A program made the position numbers and the translations under genes. A stretch of DNA of 64,000 nucleotides from Streptomyces canus (lineage in GTDB: Bacteria > Actinomycetota > Actinomycetes > Streptomycetales > Streptomycetaceae): assembly GCF_001514145.1 (NCBI RefSeq), contig NZ_KQ948675.1:1-64000 (forward strand), in the 5' to 3' direction. This document shows positions 41,437-52,300 of this stretch, one piece after another; position 1 is the stretch's first letter, and every line of letters begins with the position of its first letter. The notes beneath the pieces are model-generated. The model did not search any database and was not told the origin of the DNA. It was given only the letters and a program-made list of their open reading frames with translations.

Positions 41437-44400
41437 ATGAGCGATCTGCATCGCCCCGTCCACCCCGTCCGCCTGGTCACCGCCTCGGCACTGTTCGACG
41501 GGCACGACGCCTCGATCAACATCATGCGGCGGATCTTCCAGTCACAGGGCGCCGAGGTCATCCATCTCGGCCACAACCGGTCCGTGCGGGAGGTCGTGGA
41601 CGCGGCTCTCGAAGAGGACGCGCACGGCGTGGCGGTCTCGTCGTACCAGGGCGGACATGTCGAGTACTTCGAATACCTCGTCGCCTCACTGCGCAAACAG
41701 GGCGCCGAGCACATCCGGGTGGTGGGCGGCGGAGGCGGGGTGATCGTGCCCGAGGAGATCACCCGGCTCCGCGAGAGCGGGGTGACGATCTTCTCTCCCG
41801 AGGACGGCCAGCGGATGGGCCTCGCCGGGATGGTCAACACGGTCGTCAGGGACTGTGACTTCGACCTCTGGGACGGCAAACCGGCCGATCTCACCGCGGT
41901 CCTGGCCGGCGACCGGTTCGCGATCGCCCGAGCCGTCACCGGTGCCGAACTGGGCAAGCTGCCCCCGGAGTTCCGGCAGGAACTGCGCGCCACGGCGGCC
42001 GCGCGCCACGTGCCGGTGCTCGGCATCACCGGCACCGGCGGCTCGGGCAAGTCGTCCCTGACCGACGAGCTGGTGCGCCGGTTCCGTGTCGACCAGCGGG
42101 ACGCCCTGCGCATCGCCGTGATCGCGGTCGACCCGACCCGTCGCCGCGGTGGCGGCGCGCTGCTCGGCGACCGGATCCGGATGAACTCCCTCGACGGCGA
42201 CAAGGTCTTCTTCCGCAGCCTGGCCACCCGCGGCAGCCGCGAGCTGCCCGAGCACCTCTCCGACGTGATCGATGTCGTGAAGGCCGCCGGATTCGACCTG
42301 GTGATCGTGGAGACGCCGGGCATCGGCCAGGGCGACGCGGCGATCGTGCCGTTCGTAGACGCCTCGCTGTATGTGATGACGCCGGAGTTCGGTGCCGCCT
42401 CGCAGCTGGAGAAGATCGACATGCTCGACTTCGCCGACGTCGTGGCCATCAACAAGTTCGAGCGGCGCGGCGCCAAGGACGCCCTGCGCGACGTGGGCCG
42501 CCAACTGGTGCGCAACCGCGAGGCGTTCGGCAAGCGGCCCGAGGACATGCCGGTGTACGGCACCTCCGCGGCGACCTTCAACGACGACGGCGTCACCGCG
42601 CTGCACCAGCACCTCACCGCCGTCCTCGCCGAGAAGGGACTCCCGCTGCCCGAGGGCGCCCTGGCGCGGGTCGACGTACGCCACTCCTCAGGCATCCGGC
42701 AGGTGGTCCCGCCCGAGCGGGTGCGCTACCTCGCCGAGATCACCGACACCGTCCGTGGCTACCACGCCGACACCGAGCAGCTGGCCGAAGCGGCGCGGCG
42801 GGTCCAGCGGCTGGAGCTGGTCGGGGCCGAGCTCGCCGACGCCGGCTCCGATGCCGCGAACGTGCACGCGCTGCTGGAGGACGCCCGCGCGCGCCTGCCG
42901 CACGACATCGTGCGGCAGATCGAGAGCTGGCCCGCCGTGATCGCCTCCTACTCCGGCGACGAGCAGGTCGTGAAGGTCCGCGACCGGGAGATCCGCACCA
43001 AGCTGACCCGCGAGTCCCTCTCCGGCAACAAGATCCCCCGCGTGGCCCTGCCCCGCTTCACCGACCACGGCGAACTGGTGCGGTTCTGGCGCGCGGAGAA
43101 CCTGCCCGGCCACTTCCCCTTCACGGCCGGGGTGTTCCCCTTCAAGCGCGACGGCGAGGACCCGGCACGGATGTTCGCCGGCGAGGGCGACCCGTTCCGC
43201 ACCAACCGCCGCTTCAAGCTGCTCTCCGAGGGTCAGCCCGCCACCCGCCTGTCCACCGCCTTCGACTCGGTGACGTTGTACGGCCGCGACCCCGACGAGC
43301 GCCCCGACATCTACGGCAAGGTCGGCACCTCCGGCGTCTCGGTGGCCACCCTGGAGGACATGAAGGCGCTGTACGACGGCTTCGACCTCGTGGCGCCCAC
43401 CACCTCCGTCTCCATGACCATCAACGGGCCCGCCCCGGCCGTCCTGGCGTTCTTCCTCAACACCGCCATCGACCAGCAGACCGCACGCTTCCGAGACCAG
43501 GAGGGCCGCGACCCCTCGCCCGAGGAGACGGCCCAGCTGCGCGCACACGCGCTGGCCAACGTGCGCGGCACCGTGCAGGCCGACATCCTCAAGGAGGACC
43601 AGGGCCAGAACACCTGCCTGTTCTCCACCGAGTTCAGCCTGCGGATGATGGCCGACATCCAGGAGTGGTTCATCGCGCAGAAGGTCCGCAACTTCTACTC
43701 GGTGTCCATCTCCGGCTACCACATCGCCGAGGCCGGCGCGAACCCCATCAGCCAGCTCGCCTTCACCCTGGCCAACGGCTTCACCTACGTCGAGGCCTAC
43801 CTCGCCCGCGGTATGCGCATCGACGACTTCGCCCCGAACCTGTCGTTCTTCTTCTCCAACGGCATGGACCCCGAATACTCCGTGCTCGGCCGGGTCGCCC
43901 GCCGTGTCTGGGCGGTGGCGATGAAGGAGAAGTACGGCGCCGGCGAGCGCAGCCAGAAGCTGAAGTACCACGTCCAGACCTCCGGACGCTCCCTGCACGC
44001 CCAGGAGATGGACTTCAACGACATCCGCACCACCCTCCAGGCCCTCATCGCCATCTACGACAACTGCAACAGCCTGCACACCAACGCCTACGACGAGGCC
44101 GTCACCACCCCCACCGAGGACTCCGTACGACGGGCCCTGGCCATCCAGCTGATCATCAACCGGGAGTGGGGCCTGGCGATGAACGAGAACCCCCTCCAGG
44201 GGTCGTTCATCATCGACGAACTCACCGACCTGGTCGAGGAGGCCGTCCTTCAGGAATTCGAGCGGATCAGCGAACGCGGTGGCGTGCTCGGTGCGATGGA
44301 GACCGGCTACCAGCGCGGCCGCATCCAGGACGAGTCGATGCTCTACGAACAGCGCAAGCACGACGGCTCGCTGCCCCTGATCGGCGTCAACACCTTCCGC

Positions 44401-44667
44401 AACCCCCACGCCGACACCGCCGACCCCGTCGTCGTCGAACTCGCCCGCGCCACCGAGGAGGAGAAGCAGTCCCAGCTGGAACGCGTACGCACCTTCCACT
44501 CCCGCCACCACGACGAGGCCCGGGCCGCCCTGGACGCCCTCAAGGACGCGGCGGTACGCGGCGACAACGTGTTCGCGGTCCTCATGGAGGCCACCCGGGT
44601 CTGCTCCCTCCAGCAGATCACCGAGGCCTTCTTCGAGGTCGGGGGCCAGTACCGCCGCAACGTCTGA
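41437..44667 (+). CDS. icmF: Fused isobutyryl-CoA mutase (IcmF)
   Basis: 1076 residues from ATG 41437 (GGGAAGG seven bases upstream). Order: B12-binding domain at 10-150 (TASALFDGHDASINIMRRIF carries the base-off His); G-protein chaperone at about 185-420 with P-loop GITGTGGSGKSSLTDEL and VETPGIGQGDAAI; mutase barrel at about 530-1070 (YGKVGTSGVSVATLEDMKAL, GANPISQLAFTLANGFTYVE). IcmF interconverts isobutyryl-CoA and n-butyryl-CoA (and isovaleryl/pivalyl-CoA) with adenosylcobalamin; the G domain guards the cofactor. It is convergent with the branched-chain oxoacid dehydrogenase genes, whose product from valine is isobutyryl-CoA. A palindrome upstream suggests regulation. Confidence 0.95.
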   Translation: MSDLHRPVHPVRLVTASALFDGHDASINIMRRIFQSQGAEVIHLGHNRSVREVVDAALEEDAHGVAVSSYQGGHVEYFEYLVASLRKQGAEHIRVVGGGGGVIVPEEITRLRESGVTIFSPEDGQRMGLAGMVNTVVRDCDFDLWDGKPADLTAVLAGDRFAIARAVTGAELGKLPPEFRQELRATAAARHVPVLGITGTGGSGKSSLTDELVRRFRVDQRDALRIAVIAVDPTRRRGGGALLGDRIRMNSLDGDKVFFRSLATRGSRELPEHLSDVIDVVKAAGFDLVIVETPGIGQGDAAIVPFVDASLYVMTPEFGAASQLEKIDMLDFADVVAINKFERRGAKDALRDVGRQLVRNREAFGKRPEDMPVYGTSAATFNDDGVTALHQHLTAVLAEKGLPLPEGALARVDVRHSSGIRQVVPPERVRYLAEITDTVRGYHADTEQLAEAARRVQRLELVGAELADAGSDAANVHALLEDARARLPHDIVRQIESWPAVIASYSGDEQVVKVRDREIRTKLTRESLSGNKIPRVALPRFTDHGELVRFWRAENLPGHFPFTAGVFPFKRDGEDPARMFAGEGDPFRTNRRFKLLSEGQPATRLSTAFDSVTLYGRDPDERPDIYGKVGTSGVSVATLEDMKALYDGFDLVAPTTSVSMTINGPAPAVLAFFLNTAIDQQTARFRDQEGRDPSPEETAQLRAHALANVRGTVQADILKEDQGQNTCLFSTEFSLRMMADIQEWFIAQKVRNFYSVSISGYHIAEAGANPISQLAFTLANGFTYVEAYLARGMRIDDFAPNLSFFFSNGMDPEYSVLGRVARRVWAVAMKEKYGAGERSQKLKYHVQTSGRSLHAQEMDFNDIRTTLQALIAIYDNCNSLHTNAYDEAVTTPTEDSVRRALAIQLIINREWGLAMNENPLQGSFIIDELTDLVEEAVLQEFERISERGGVLGAMETGYQRGRIQDESMLYEQRKHDGSLPLIGVNTFRNPHADTADPVVVELARATEEEKQSQLERVRTFHSRHHDEARAALDALKDAAVRGDNVFAVLMEATRVCSLQQITEAFFEVGGQYRRNV

Positions 44668-44688
44668 AGCCGGCGTCGGCCTGGTGGG

Positions 44689-46695
44689 TCAACCGCCCCC
44701 CACCGACCCACCCCCGACCGCGTCCACGACATGGCGCAGGAAGCCCGCCGCGGTGCCCCCGTCGCAGACGCGGTGGTCGAAGGTCAGGGACAGGCTGACG
44801 ACCTTGCGCACCTCTACCCGGCCGTCCACCGCCCACGGACGGTCGGTGACACGGCCCACGCCGAGCATCGCCACCTGTGGGTGGTTGAGGAGCGGCGTGG
44901 CACCGTCGACCTCGAAGACGCCGTAGTTGTTGAGAGTGAACGTGCCGCCGGTGCGGTGCCCGACCGGCAGGGCGTCCTGCCGTGCCAGGTCGGTCAGGCG
45001 GCGCAGTTCGGCCGCGAGGGCGTCGAGGGGCAACCGGTCCGCATCCCGTACGACGGGGACGACCAGGCCCTTCGGGGTCTGCGCGGCGAAGCCGAGGTGT
45101 ACCCGGGAGAGGCGGACGACCTCCCCGCGGTCACTGTCGACGCGGGAGTTGAACTCCGGGAACTCGGCGAGCCCGGTGAGACAGGCCCGGGCGAGCAGCG
45201 CCAGCAGTCCCGCCCCGCGCGAGGCCCGCTCGGCGAGCAGTCCGGTGGCGTCCACGTCCGCCCAGATCGTCACCGAGGGGGTGTCGCGATGGGCGCGGAG
45301 GAACTTCTCGGCCGTCGCCCTCATCGCCACTCGGGCATCGGACGCCTCAACTCCGCCTTCCTGACGGGCATGTGAGGGTGACCAGCGCTCCGACGCCCCC
45401 GTCCCGTACCCCGTCAGCACCGCACCCGAGGCGTTGTCAGGCTCCGCCACGGAGAGCAGCGGCGCTCCCACCCGTACGACCTCACCGGCCGGGCAGTGCA
45501 GGGCGGTCACCGTTCCCGCGAACGGACTCGGCAGCGTCACCACCGACTTGGCCGTCTCGACCTCGGCGACGACCTGGTCGTGCGCGACGGGGTCGCCCAC
45601 CTCGACCTTCCACTCCAGGAGTTCGGCCTCGGTCAGGCCCTCACCCAGGTCGGGGAGGCTGAAAGTGCGGCCGGCCGCGGGCGGAACGGGACGGTCGGCG
45701 GGCCGTCCGTCGACGCCGGACAGCCGGTGCAGCCCGGCCAGCACCCGCGCGACCCCCGGAAGGTACGCGCCCTCCAGCAACGGCGGGGGATAGGGCACGT
45801 CCAGGCCCGTGACCCGCAGCACCGGTGCGCGCAGGGCGTCGAAGCACCGCTCCTGCACCAGCGCCGCGATCTCCGCGCCGACGCCGGCGAACCCCTGGGA
45901 CTCGTGGACCACCAGACAACGCCCGGTGCGCCGTACGGACTCGGTGAGCGCACGGTCGTCCAGCGGAACGAGGGTGCGCAGGTCCAGCACCTCGACGTCC
46001 AGGCCGACGGCGGCGGCCTCCGCGGCGGCTGCCAGGGCCACGGCGACCGAGGGGCCGTAGGCGACAAGGGTGGCGTCGATGCCGGGACGGCGCACTGCTG
46101 CGGTGCCGAACGGCTCGGTGCGGCAGGGGAGTGCGGTCTCCTCCTTCGTCCAGTAGTGCCGCTTCGGTTCGAGGAAGATCACCGGGTCGGGGTCCTCGAT
46201 CGCCTCGCGCAGCAGGGAGTAGGCGTCCGCCGTCGTCGCCGGGGTCACGACCTTCAGGCCCGCCGTGTGCGCGTAGTACGCCTCGCTGGAGTCGCTGTGG
46301 TGCTCGACGGCGCCGATGCCGCCGCCGTAAGGGATACGCACCACGATCGGGAGCCCCACCCGCCCGCGGGTCCGGTTGCGCATCTTGGCCATGTGAGAGG
46401 CGATCTGCTCGAAGGCCGGGTAGGCGAACGCGTCGAACTGCATCTCCACCACGGGCCGGAAGCCCGCCATCGCCAGCCCGATCGCGAGACCCGCGATGCC
46501 GGCCTCGCTGACCGGTGTGTCGAAGCAGCGCCGGTCGCCGAAGGCGTCCGCGAGCCCGTCGGTGATGCGGAAGACCCCGCCGAGACGGCCGACGTCCTCT
46601 CCGAAGACCAGGACACGCTCGTCCGCGGCGAGTGCGTCGCGCAGGGCGGTGTTGAAGGCCTGCGCCATCGAGGTCGGTTCCAGTGCCTGTGTCAT
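44689..46695 (-). CDS. Branched-chain 2-oxoacid dehydrogenase E1-beta/E2 fusion
   Basis: 668 residues in one uninterrupted frame. E1-beta (transketolase-like) at 1 to about 325: VLVFGEDVGRLGGVFRITDG, GIGAVEHHSDSSEAYYAHTA, VVHESQGFAGVGAEIAALVQ. A lipoyl domain at about 343-420 with the modified Lys in VETAKSVV. The E2 acyltransferase at about 450-665, with GLVVPVVRDAD and the catalytic His in TFDHRVCDGG. The peripheral-subunit-binding domain normally between lipoyl and catalytic parts is absent; only about 30 linker residues are there. Two of three subunits are thus one protein; E1-alpha is the gene immediately before it (1-bp gap). The complex makes acyl-CoA from branched-chain 2-oxoacids; E3 must be encoded elsewhere. 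Confidence 0.9.
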   Translation of the reverse strand: MTQALEPTSMAQAFNTALRDALAADERVLVFGEDVGRLGGVFRITDGLADAFGDRRCFDTPVSEAGIAGLAIGLAMAGFRPVVEMQFDAFAYPAFEQIASHMAKMRNRTRGRVGLPIVVRIPYGGGIGAVEHHSDSSEAYYAHTAGLKVVTPATTADAYSLLREAIEDPDPVIFLEPKRHYWTKEETALPCRTEPFGTAAVRRPGIDATLVAYGPSVAVALAAAAEAAAVGLDVEVLDLRTLVPLDDRALTESVRRTGRCLVVHESQGFAGVGAEIAALVQERCFDALRAPVLRVTGLDVPYPPPLLEGAYLPGVARVLAGLHRLSGVDGRPADRPVPPAAGRTFSLPDLGEGLTEAELLEWKVEVGDPVAHDQVVAEVETAKSVVTLPSPFAGTVTALHCPAGEVVRVGAPLLSVAEPDNASGAVLTGYGTGASERWSPSHARQEGGVEASDARVAMRATAEKFLRAHRDTPSVTIWADVDATGLLAERASRGAGLLALLARACLTGLAEFPEFNSRVDSDRGEVVRLSRVHLGFAAQTPKGLVVPVVRDADRLPLDALAAELRRLTDLARQDALPVGHRTGGTFTLNNYGVFEVDGATPLLNHPQVAMLGVGRVTDRPWAVDGRVEVRKVVSLSLTFDHRVCDGGTAAGFLRHVVDAVGGGSVGGG

Positions 46696-46696
46696 C

Positions 46697-47773
46697 TCAG
46701 CGCCTTTCCAACTCGCCCTGCAGCGCCTCGCGTTGGGCGTTCAGGTGGGGGGCGGGGGTGGCGAAGACGTGGTCGAACAGGGCGGAGGAGTCCGTTTCGG
46801 GAACCTGCGCCAGCCGTTCGCGCAGCCGGGTCGCCTCCGCCTCGGCCTCTTCCGACACGGCGACGACGTCCGCGTCGCTCAGCAGGCCCCGCTCGCGCAG
46901 CGCGGCCTCCAGCCGGGCGAGCGGGTCCCGGGCCCGCCAGTGCTCCTCCTCCGCGGCCGTGCGGTAGCGGGACGGGTCGTCGGCGCTGGTGTGCGGACCG
47001 ACCCGGTAGGTGTGTGCCTCCACCAGCCAGGGCCCGCCGCCCCTGCGCGCGTCCTCCACCGCGGCGGTCAGCACCGCGAGCACGGCGGCCGCGTCGTTGC
47101 CGTCCACCTGCTCCGCACGGACGCCGTAACCGATGCCCTTGTAGGCCAGGCCGGGCGCGGCGGTCTGCGCGGAGAACGGCACGGAGATGGCGTACCGATT
47201 GTTCTGCACGAGGAACACGACCGGCGCGCGCAGCACCCCGGCCAGGTTCACGGCCTCGTGGAAGTCGCCCTCGCTGGTGGCGCCGTCGCCGACCAGGGCC
47301 AGGGCCACCGTGTCGGAGCCCTTGAGGCGCTCGCCGTGGGCCAGTCCGACGGCGTGCGCGGCGTGGGTGGCCAGCGGGGTGCACTGCGGTGCCGTGCGGT
47401 GACGCATGGGGTCGTAGCCGCAGTGGGCATCGCCGCGCAGCAGGGTGAGCGTTTCGACGGGGTCGATGCCGCGGCTGACCAGCGCGACGCAGTCACGGTA
47501 GGTGGGGAACAGCCAGTCGGTCTCGCGCAGCGCGAGGGCCGCACCCACCTGACAGGCCTCCTGGCCGAGGCTCGACGGATAGACCGCGAGCCGCCCCTGG
47601 CGGGCGAGCGCCGTCGCCTGCCGGTCGAACCGGCGCCCGAGGACCATCCTGCGGTAGGCCTCCAGGAGGAGTTCGGCCGGACCCCCTTTTTCCAATTCTG
47701 GCAAAAAGGAAACCGGAACCGGGGAAGGGAGCCAGAAGGACGGTTCTTCCCATTCCGAGTCGTCCTTATGCAT
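46697..47773 (-). CDS. Branched-chain 2-oxoacid dehydrogenase E1-alpha
   Basis: 358 residues from ATG 47773 (GGGAG eight bases upstream); an ATG five codons earlier, at 47788, is an alternative. Thiamine-diphosphate motif GDGATSEGDFHEAVNLAGVL, ending in VQNNRYA; phosphorylation-loop region YRVGPHTSADDPSRYR; GQEACQVGAALALRETDWLF at the start. It decarboxylates the 2-oxoacid together with the E1-beta part of the fused downstream gene. Divergent from cysteate synthase across a 255-bp spacer. The E1-alpha/E1-beta-E2 pair is likely one transcript. Confidence 0.92.
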   Translation of the reverse strand: MHKDDSEWEEPSFWLPSPVPVSFLPELEKGGPAELLLEAYRRMVLGRRFDRQATALARQGRLAVYPSSLGQEACQVGAALALRETDWLFPTYRDCVALVSRGIDPVETLTLLRGDAHCGYDPMRHRTAPQCTPLATHAAHAVGLAHGERLKGSDTVALALVGDGATSEGDFHEAVNLAGVLRAPVVFLVQNNRYAISVPFSAQTAAPGLAYKGIGYGVRAEQVDGNDAAAVLAVLTAAVEDARRGGGPWLVEAHTYRVGPHTSADDPSRYRTAAEEEHWRARDPLARLEAALRERGLLSDADVVAVSEEAEAEATRLRERLAQVPETDSSALFDHVFATPAPHLNAQREALQGELERR

Positions 47774-48028
47774 CGACGCATCTCCCATGTTCCGCAGTCC
47801 CTTCGTCGAGGCGTATGCGAAAGGGATGCTGTCCGCTTTCCCAACTGCGGTGCAGGGGCGGCCGGGTGAAGTGCCGTTGAACATCGATCACCCTGTTCAG
47901 CGGGGCGAACACAAGCCGGTGCGCGTCGAGCAGGCGTCGCCAAAGGGTCATGTGCGTGTCACTCCCGCTTTCCGTAACCCGGGGTCCAATTGACCGGCCA
48001 GACACGGCACTTCGGAAAGCGAGCGAAA

Positions 48029-49318
48029 ATGTTCCGAGCGCTCCCGGGAACACGTCACTACACGGTTGTCTGTTCCTCATGCGGAACCCGCTGTGAGGAC
48101 GACGGACTCATGCTCGACTGCCGTGCGTGCCGGGAACCGGCGTTCCTGCGCACCGAGTACCACGGGACGCACACCGCGAGCGCGACCGGACTGTTTCGCC
48201 ACGCCCCACTGCTGCCCGTGGTGCGGACCTTCCCCGGAGTCCCGGGACCGGTGGTGTACCCGGCGGAGCGGCTCGGCCGGCTGCTCGGCCTGGACCGGCT
48301 GTGGGTGGCGTTCAACGGCCACTGGCCCGAGCGCGGGGCGCAGTTGCCCACCTGTACGTTCAAGGATCTGGAGGCCTACACCGTCCTGGGGCGGCTGCCC
48401 GCCGACCCGCCGCTCCTCGTGATCCCCTCGGCCGGGAACACCGCCGCCGCCTTCGCCTGGGCCGCCACCCGGTACCGGGTCCCGTGTCTGCTCGTCGTGC
48501 CCGCCCCGGCCCTGGAGCGGATGCGCTTCCCCGCGCCGCTCGACCCCTGCGTCCGCCTGGTCGCCCTCGACGGCGCCGCCACCTACAGCGACACCATCGC
48601 GTGCGCCGACCTGCTCGCCCGGATGCCCGGCCACCACGCCGAGGGCGGTGCGCGCAACGTCGGCCGCCGCGACGGACTGGGCACGGTCATGCTCGCCGCC
48701 GCCGAGGCCGTCGGACGCCTTCCGCAGGTCTATGTGCAGGCCGTGGGCAGCGGCACGGGCGCCATCGGCGCACACGAGGCGGCCCGCCGGATCCGCGCCG
48801 CCGGCGAGCCCCTGCCGCGGCTGCTGATGTGCCAGAACGAACCGTTCGCCGCGCTGTACGAGGCCTGGTGCCACGGCGGACAGCCGCCCGCGAGCCGCGA
48901 ACTCGAACCCCTGGCCCGTGAACTCACCAACCGCCGCCCGCCGTTCGCCGTCCGCGGCGGGGTGCGGGACGCGCTGGAGGAGAGCGGCGGCCAGGTCCGA
49001 TGTACGGACAACGAAGCCGCGCTCACCGCCATGGCCCTCTTCGAGGAGACCGAGGGGATCGACATCGAACCCGGCGCCGGCGTGGCCGTGGCCGCCCTCG
49101 CGGAGGCCGTACGCGACGGACAGGTGCGCCCCGACGAACTCGTGCTCCTCAACATCACCGGCGGCGGCCGCGCCCGCCAGGCCCAGGACCTCCCCCTCGT
49201 GCCCGCCGAACCCTGGCTGCGCGTCACCTGGCCGGGCGGCGAGTCCGGGCCGCGCCGCGTCGCCGAGCAGGTCGAACGTCAGCTGGCGGGCGTCGTGACC
49301 GCGGGGGCCGGCCGATGA
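48029..49318 (+). CDS. Cysteate synthase (threonine-synthase fold, PLP)
   Basis: 429 residues from ATG 48029 (GGAAAG upstream), preferred to the TTG 13 codons earlier. It matches the methanogen cysteate synthase pattern as I remember it: Cys cluster YTVVCSSCG...DCRACREP at the N-terminus, PLP Lys in TCTFKDLEAYTVL, PSAGNTAAAFAWAA, then EGGARNVGRRDGLGTVMLAA and VQAVGSGTGAIGAHEAARRI, EGIDIEPGAGVAVAAL and LLNITGGGRAR. That enzyme makes L-cysteate from O-phosphoserine and sulfite. The stop overlaps the first NRPS gene by 4 bp (ATGA), so it is co-translated with it, which ties the product to the peptide. The exact substrate is inferred from the family; a related amino acid is possible. Confidence 0.82.
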   Translation: MFRALPGTRHYTVVCSSCGTRCEDDGLMLDCRACREPAFLRTEYHGTHTASATGLFRHAPLLPVVRTFPGVPGPVVYPAERLGRLLGLDRLWVAFNGHWPERGAQLPTCTFKDLEAYTVLGRLPADPPLLVIPSAGNTAAAFAWAATRYRVPCLLVVPAPALERMRFPAPLDPCVRLVALDGAATYSDTIACADLLARMPGHHAEGGARNVGRRDGLGTVMLAAAEAVGRLPQVYVQAVGSGTGAIGAHEAARRIRAAGEPLPRLLMCQNEPFAALYEAWCHGGQPPASRELEPLARELTNRRPPFAVRGGVRDALEESGGQVRCTDNEAALTAMALFEETEGIDIEPGAGVAVAALAEAVRDGQVRPDELVLLNITGGGRARQAQDLPLVPAEPWLRVTWPGGESGPRRVAEQVERQLAGVVTAGAGR

Positions 49319-52300
49319 CGGACCTCTCCGCGCCTGCCGACGTGCCTCCGATGAACGACGTGTGCGTACCCGCCCGCGCCCTCGGCCTGTCCGCCGCCCA
49401 GCGCTCGATGTGGTTCGGCCAGCGCCTCGACTCCGCCGCCCGGTCCGCCTACAACGTCGGCGAGTACACCGAGATCCACGGCCCCGTCGACGTCGACCGA
49501 TTCCGCACCGCCCTGTGCCAGGTCGTCGCGGCGACCGAGACCCTGCGGGCCCGCTTCACGGCCGACGGCGACGGCGTTCACCAGATCGTCGAGCCCGACC
49601 CCGCCTGGGAGTTGACCGTCGTCGACCTCAGGGATGCGACCGACCCCGTCGCCGCCGCCGACGCCTGGCGGGAGGCCGACTTCGCCGTCCCCTTCGCTCT
49701 CGAAGAGGCCCCGCTGTTCCGGTACGCGCTGCTCAGGCTCGGTGACGAGCACTGGGTCTGGTACCACTGCTACCACCACATCGCCGTCGACGGGTTCAGC
49801 TGCTCCCTCATCGCCGCCCGGGTCGCCGACACCTACACGGCCCTCGTCACGGGTACCGCGCACACCCCGCCCGAGGCCCCCCTCTCCCCTCTGGTCCAGG
49901 CGGACGAGGCCTACCGCACCGACGACCGCCGCGCGGCCGACAGCCGCCACTGGGCCGGTGTCTGCTCCGACCGCCCGGACCCGGTCGGCCTCAGTGACCA
50001 CCCCCCACGGGTGAGCGACGGCTTCCTGCGCCGAACCGGTCATCTCGCCGACGCAGCAGGCGACTTGGTCCACTCGGCCGCAGCGCACACGGGCACCCGC
50101 TGGTCCCGTGTCCTGATCGCCGCGACCGCCGCCTATCTGCACCGGCTCACCGGAGCCCGGGACATCGTCCTCGGCCTCGCCGTCACCGCCCGCGAGAGCG
50201 ACACCGAGCGCGCCACCCCGGGCATGGCCTCCAACGTCCTCCCGCTGCGGCTGTCCGTACGCCCTGACACCCGCGCCCACGACCTCGTACGCCAGGCCGC
50301 CGCCGCAACCCGGGAACTGCTCGCACACCAGCGGTACCGGGGCGAGGACCTGCGTCGCGAGCTGGACCAGTTCGGCGGTGACCGCAGGTTCTTCGGTCCC
50401 GTCGTCAACATCATGGCGTTCGGGCCGGAGTTGAGGTTCGCCGGGCACCCGACCACCCGCCACAACCTCTCCACGGGCCCGGTCGAGGACCTCGCCGTCA
50501 ACGTCTACGAACGCGCCGACGGCAACGGCATCCGCATCGACCTCGACGCGAGCACCGCCTGCTACACGGACGCCGAACTCACCGCCCACCACCGCCGGTT
50601 CACCCACTTCGCGGAACGTTTCGCGGCCGCCGTGCTCGCTCCCGGCACCCCGGTCGGCCGGGTCGAGGTGACGCTGCCCGAGGAGTCGCAGGCGGCCCTG
50701 CTGGACGGCCCGGTGCCCCGGACGGCCACGGGAACCGTGCCCGCCCTCTTCGCGGCCCGGGTCGCCGCGACGCCCACGGCCACGGCTGTCGTCCACGGCG
50801 AACAGGCCCTCAGCTACGCCGAGCTGAACGCCCGCGCCAACCGCCTCGCACACCGCCTGCTGCGCCACGGTGTCCGCCCGGAGGACCGTGTCGCCGTCCT
50901 GACGCGCCGCTCCGCACACCTGGTCGTCGCCCTCCTCGCGGTCCTCAAGGCAGGTGCCGCCTACGTCGGCCTCGACCCCCGCGCCCCGGCCGCCCGCACC
51001 CACCGGATCCTGGACGGAACATCGGCGGCGGTCCTCCTCACGGACGGGACGTCACCGTCGTACGACTGCCAAGTGGTCCTGGTCGACGACCTGCCGTCAC
51101 TCGCCACCGAGCCCGACACCGATCCCGAACTCTCGCTGCACCCAGACCAGTTGGCCTATGTCAGTCACACCTCCGGCTCCACCGGCACTCCCAAGGGCGT
51201 GGCGGTCGCCCACCGGGACGTCACGGCCCTCGCGACGGACAGTGCCTTCGCGGGCGGCGCGCACACGCGGGTCCTCGTCCACTCGCCGACAGCCTTCGAC
51301 GCCTCCACCTACGAGCTGTGGGTCCCGCTGCTGAAGGGCGGCATCGCCGTGGTCGCCGGCCCGGACGAGGACGTGGACGCGGCGGCGATCAGACGGCTGA
51401 CGCGTCGCCACGGGCTGACCGCGCTGTGGCTGACGGCGGGGCTGTTCCGGCTCGTCGCCGAGGAGGACCCGGGGTGCTTCACAGGGCTCCGCCAGGTCTG
51501 GGCGGGTGGCGACACGGTGCCCGCCCCTGCCGTCCGTAGAGCACTGGACGCCTGCCCGGGTCTGACGGTCACGAATGGCTACGGCCCCACCGAGACCACC
51601 ACCTTCGCCACCACCCGCCCCTGCCCCGGCACTGCGGAGGTGCCGGACCCGCTGCCCATCGGCCGCCCGCTCGACGGCATGCGTGCCTACGTCCTCGACG
51701 GCGCCCTGCGACCGGCCCCGCCCGGCACGGTGGGGGAGTTGTACCTCGCCGGCCCCGGCGTGGCCCGCGGCTATCTGGACCGTCCGGACGCCAGTGCGGA
51801 GCGGTTCGTCGCCGACCCGTTCGGGCCGCCCGGCGAGCGCATGTACCGCACGGGGGATCGCGTACGGCTGACCCCCGACCGCCAACTCGCCTTCCATGGG
51901 CGGGCGGACGACCAGGTCAAGCTGCGCGGCCACCGCGTCGAACCGGCGGAGGTCGAGGCGGCCCTCGCGGGACACCCGGACGTCGAGGACGCCGTCGCCG
52001 TCGTCCGCGAGGACCGGCCCGGCGACCGCAGCCTCGTCGCCTACGCCACCGCCGCTCCGGGTGCGGAGGCGGATGCCCTGCGCGAGTACCTCGCCGGGTT
52101 CCTGCCCGCCTACCTGGTGCCCTCCGCCGTCGTCCTCCTGGACCGGCTGCCGCTGACCGCCAACGGCAAGGTGGACCGTAGGGCCCTGCCCGCCCCGGTG
52201 CGCATGGGCCGGGACGCCGGGCGCAGTGCACGTACCGCCCACGAAGAGGTGCTGTGCGCGCTGATCGCCGATGTCCTCGGTCTTCCCGACGTCGGCCCCG

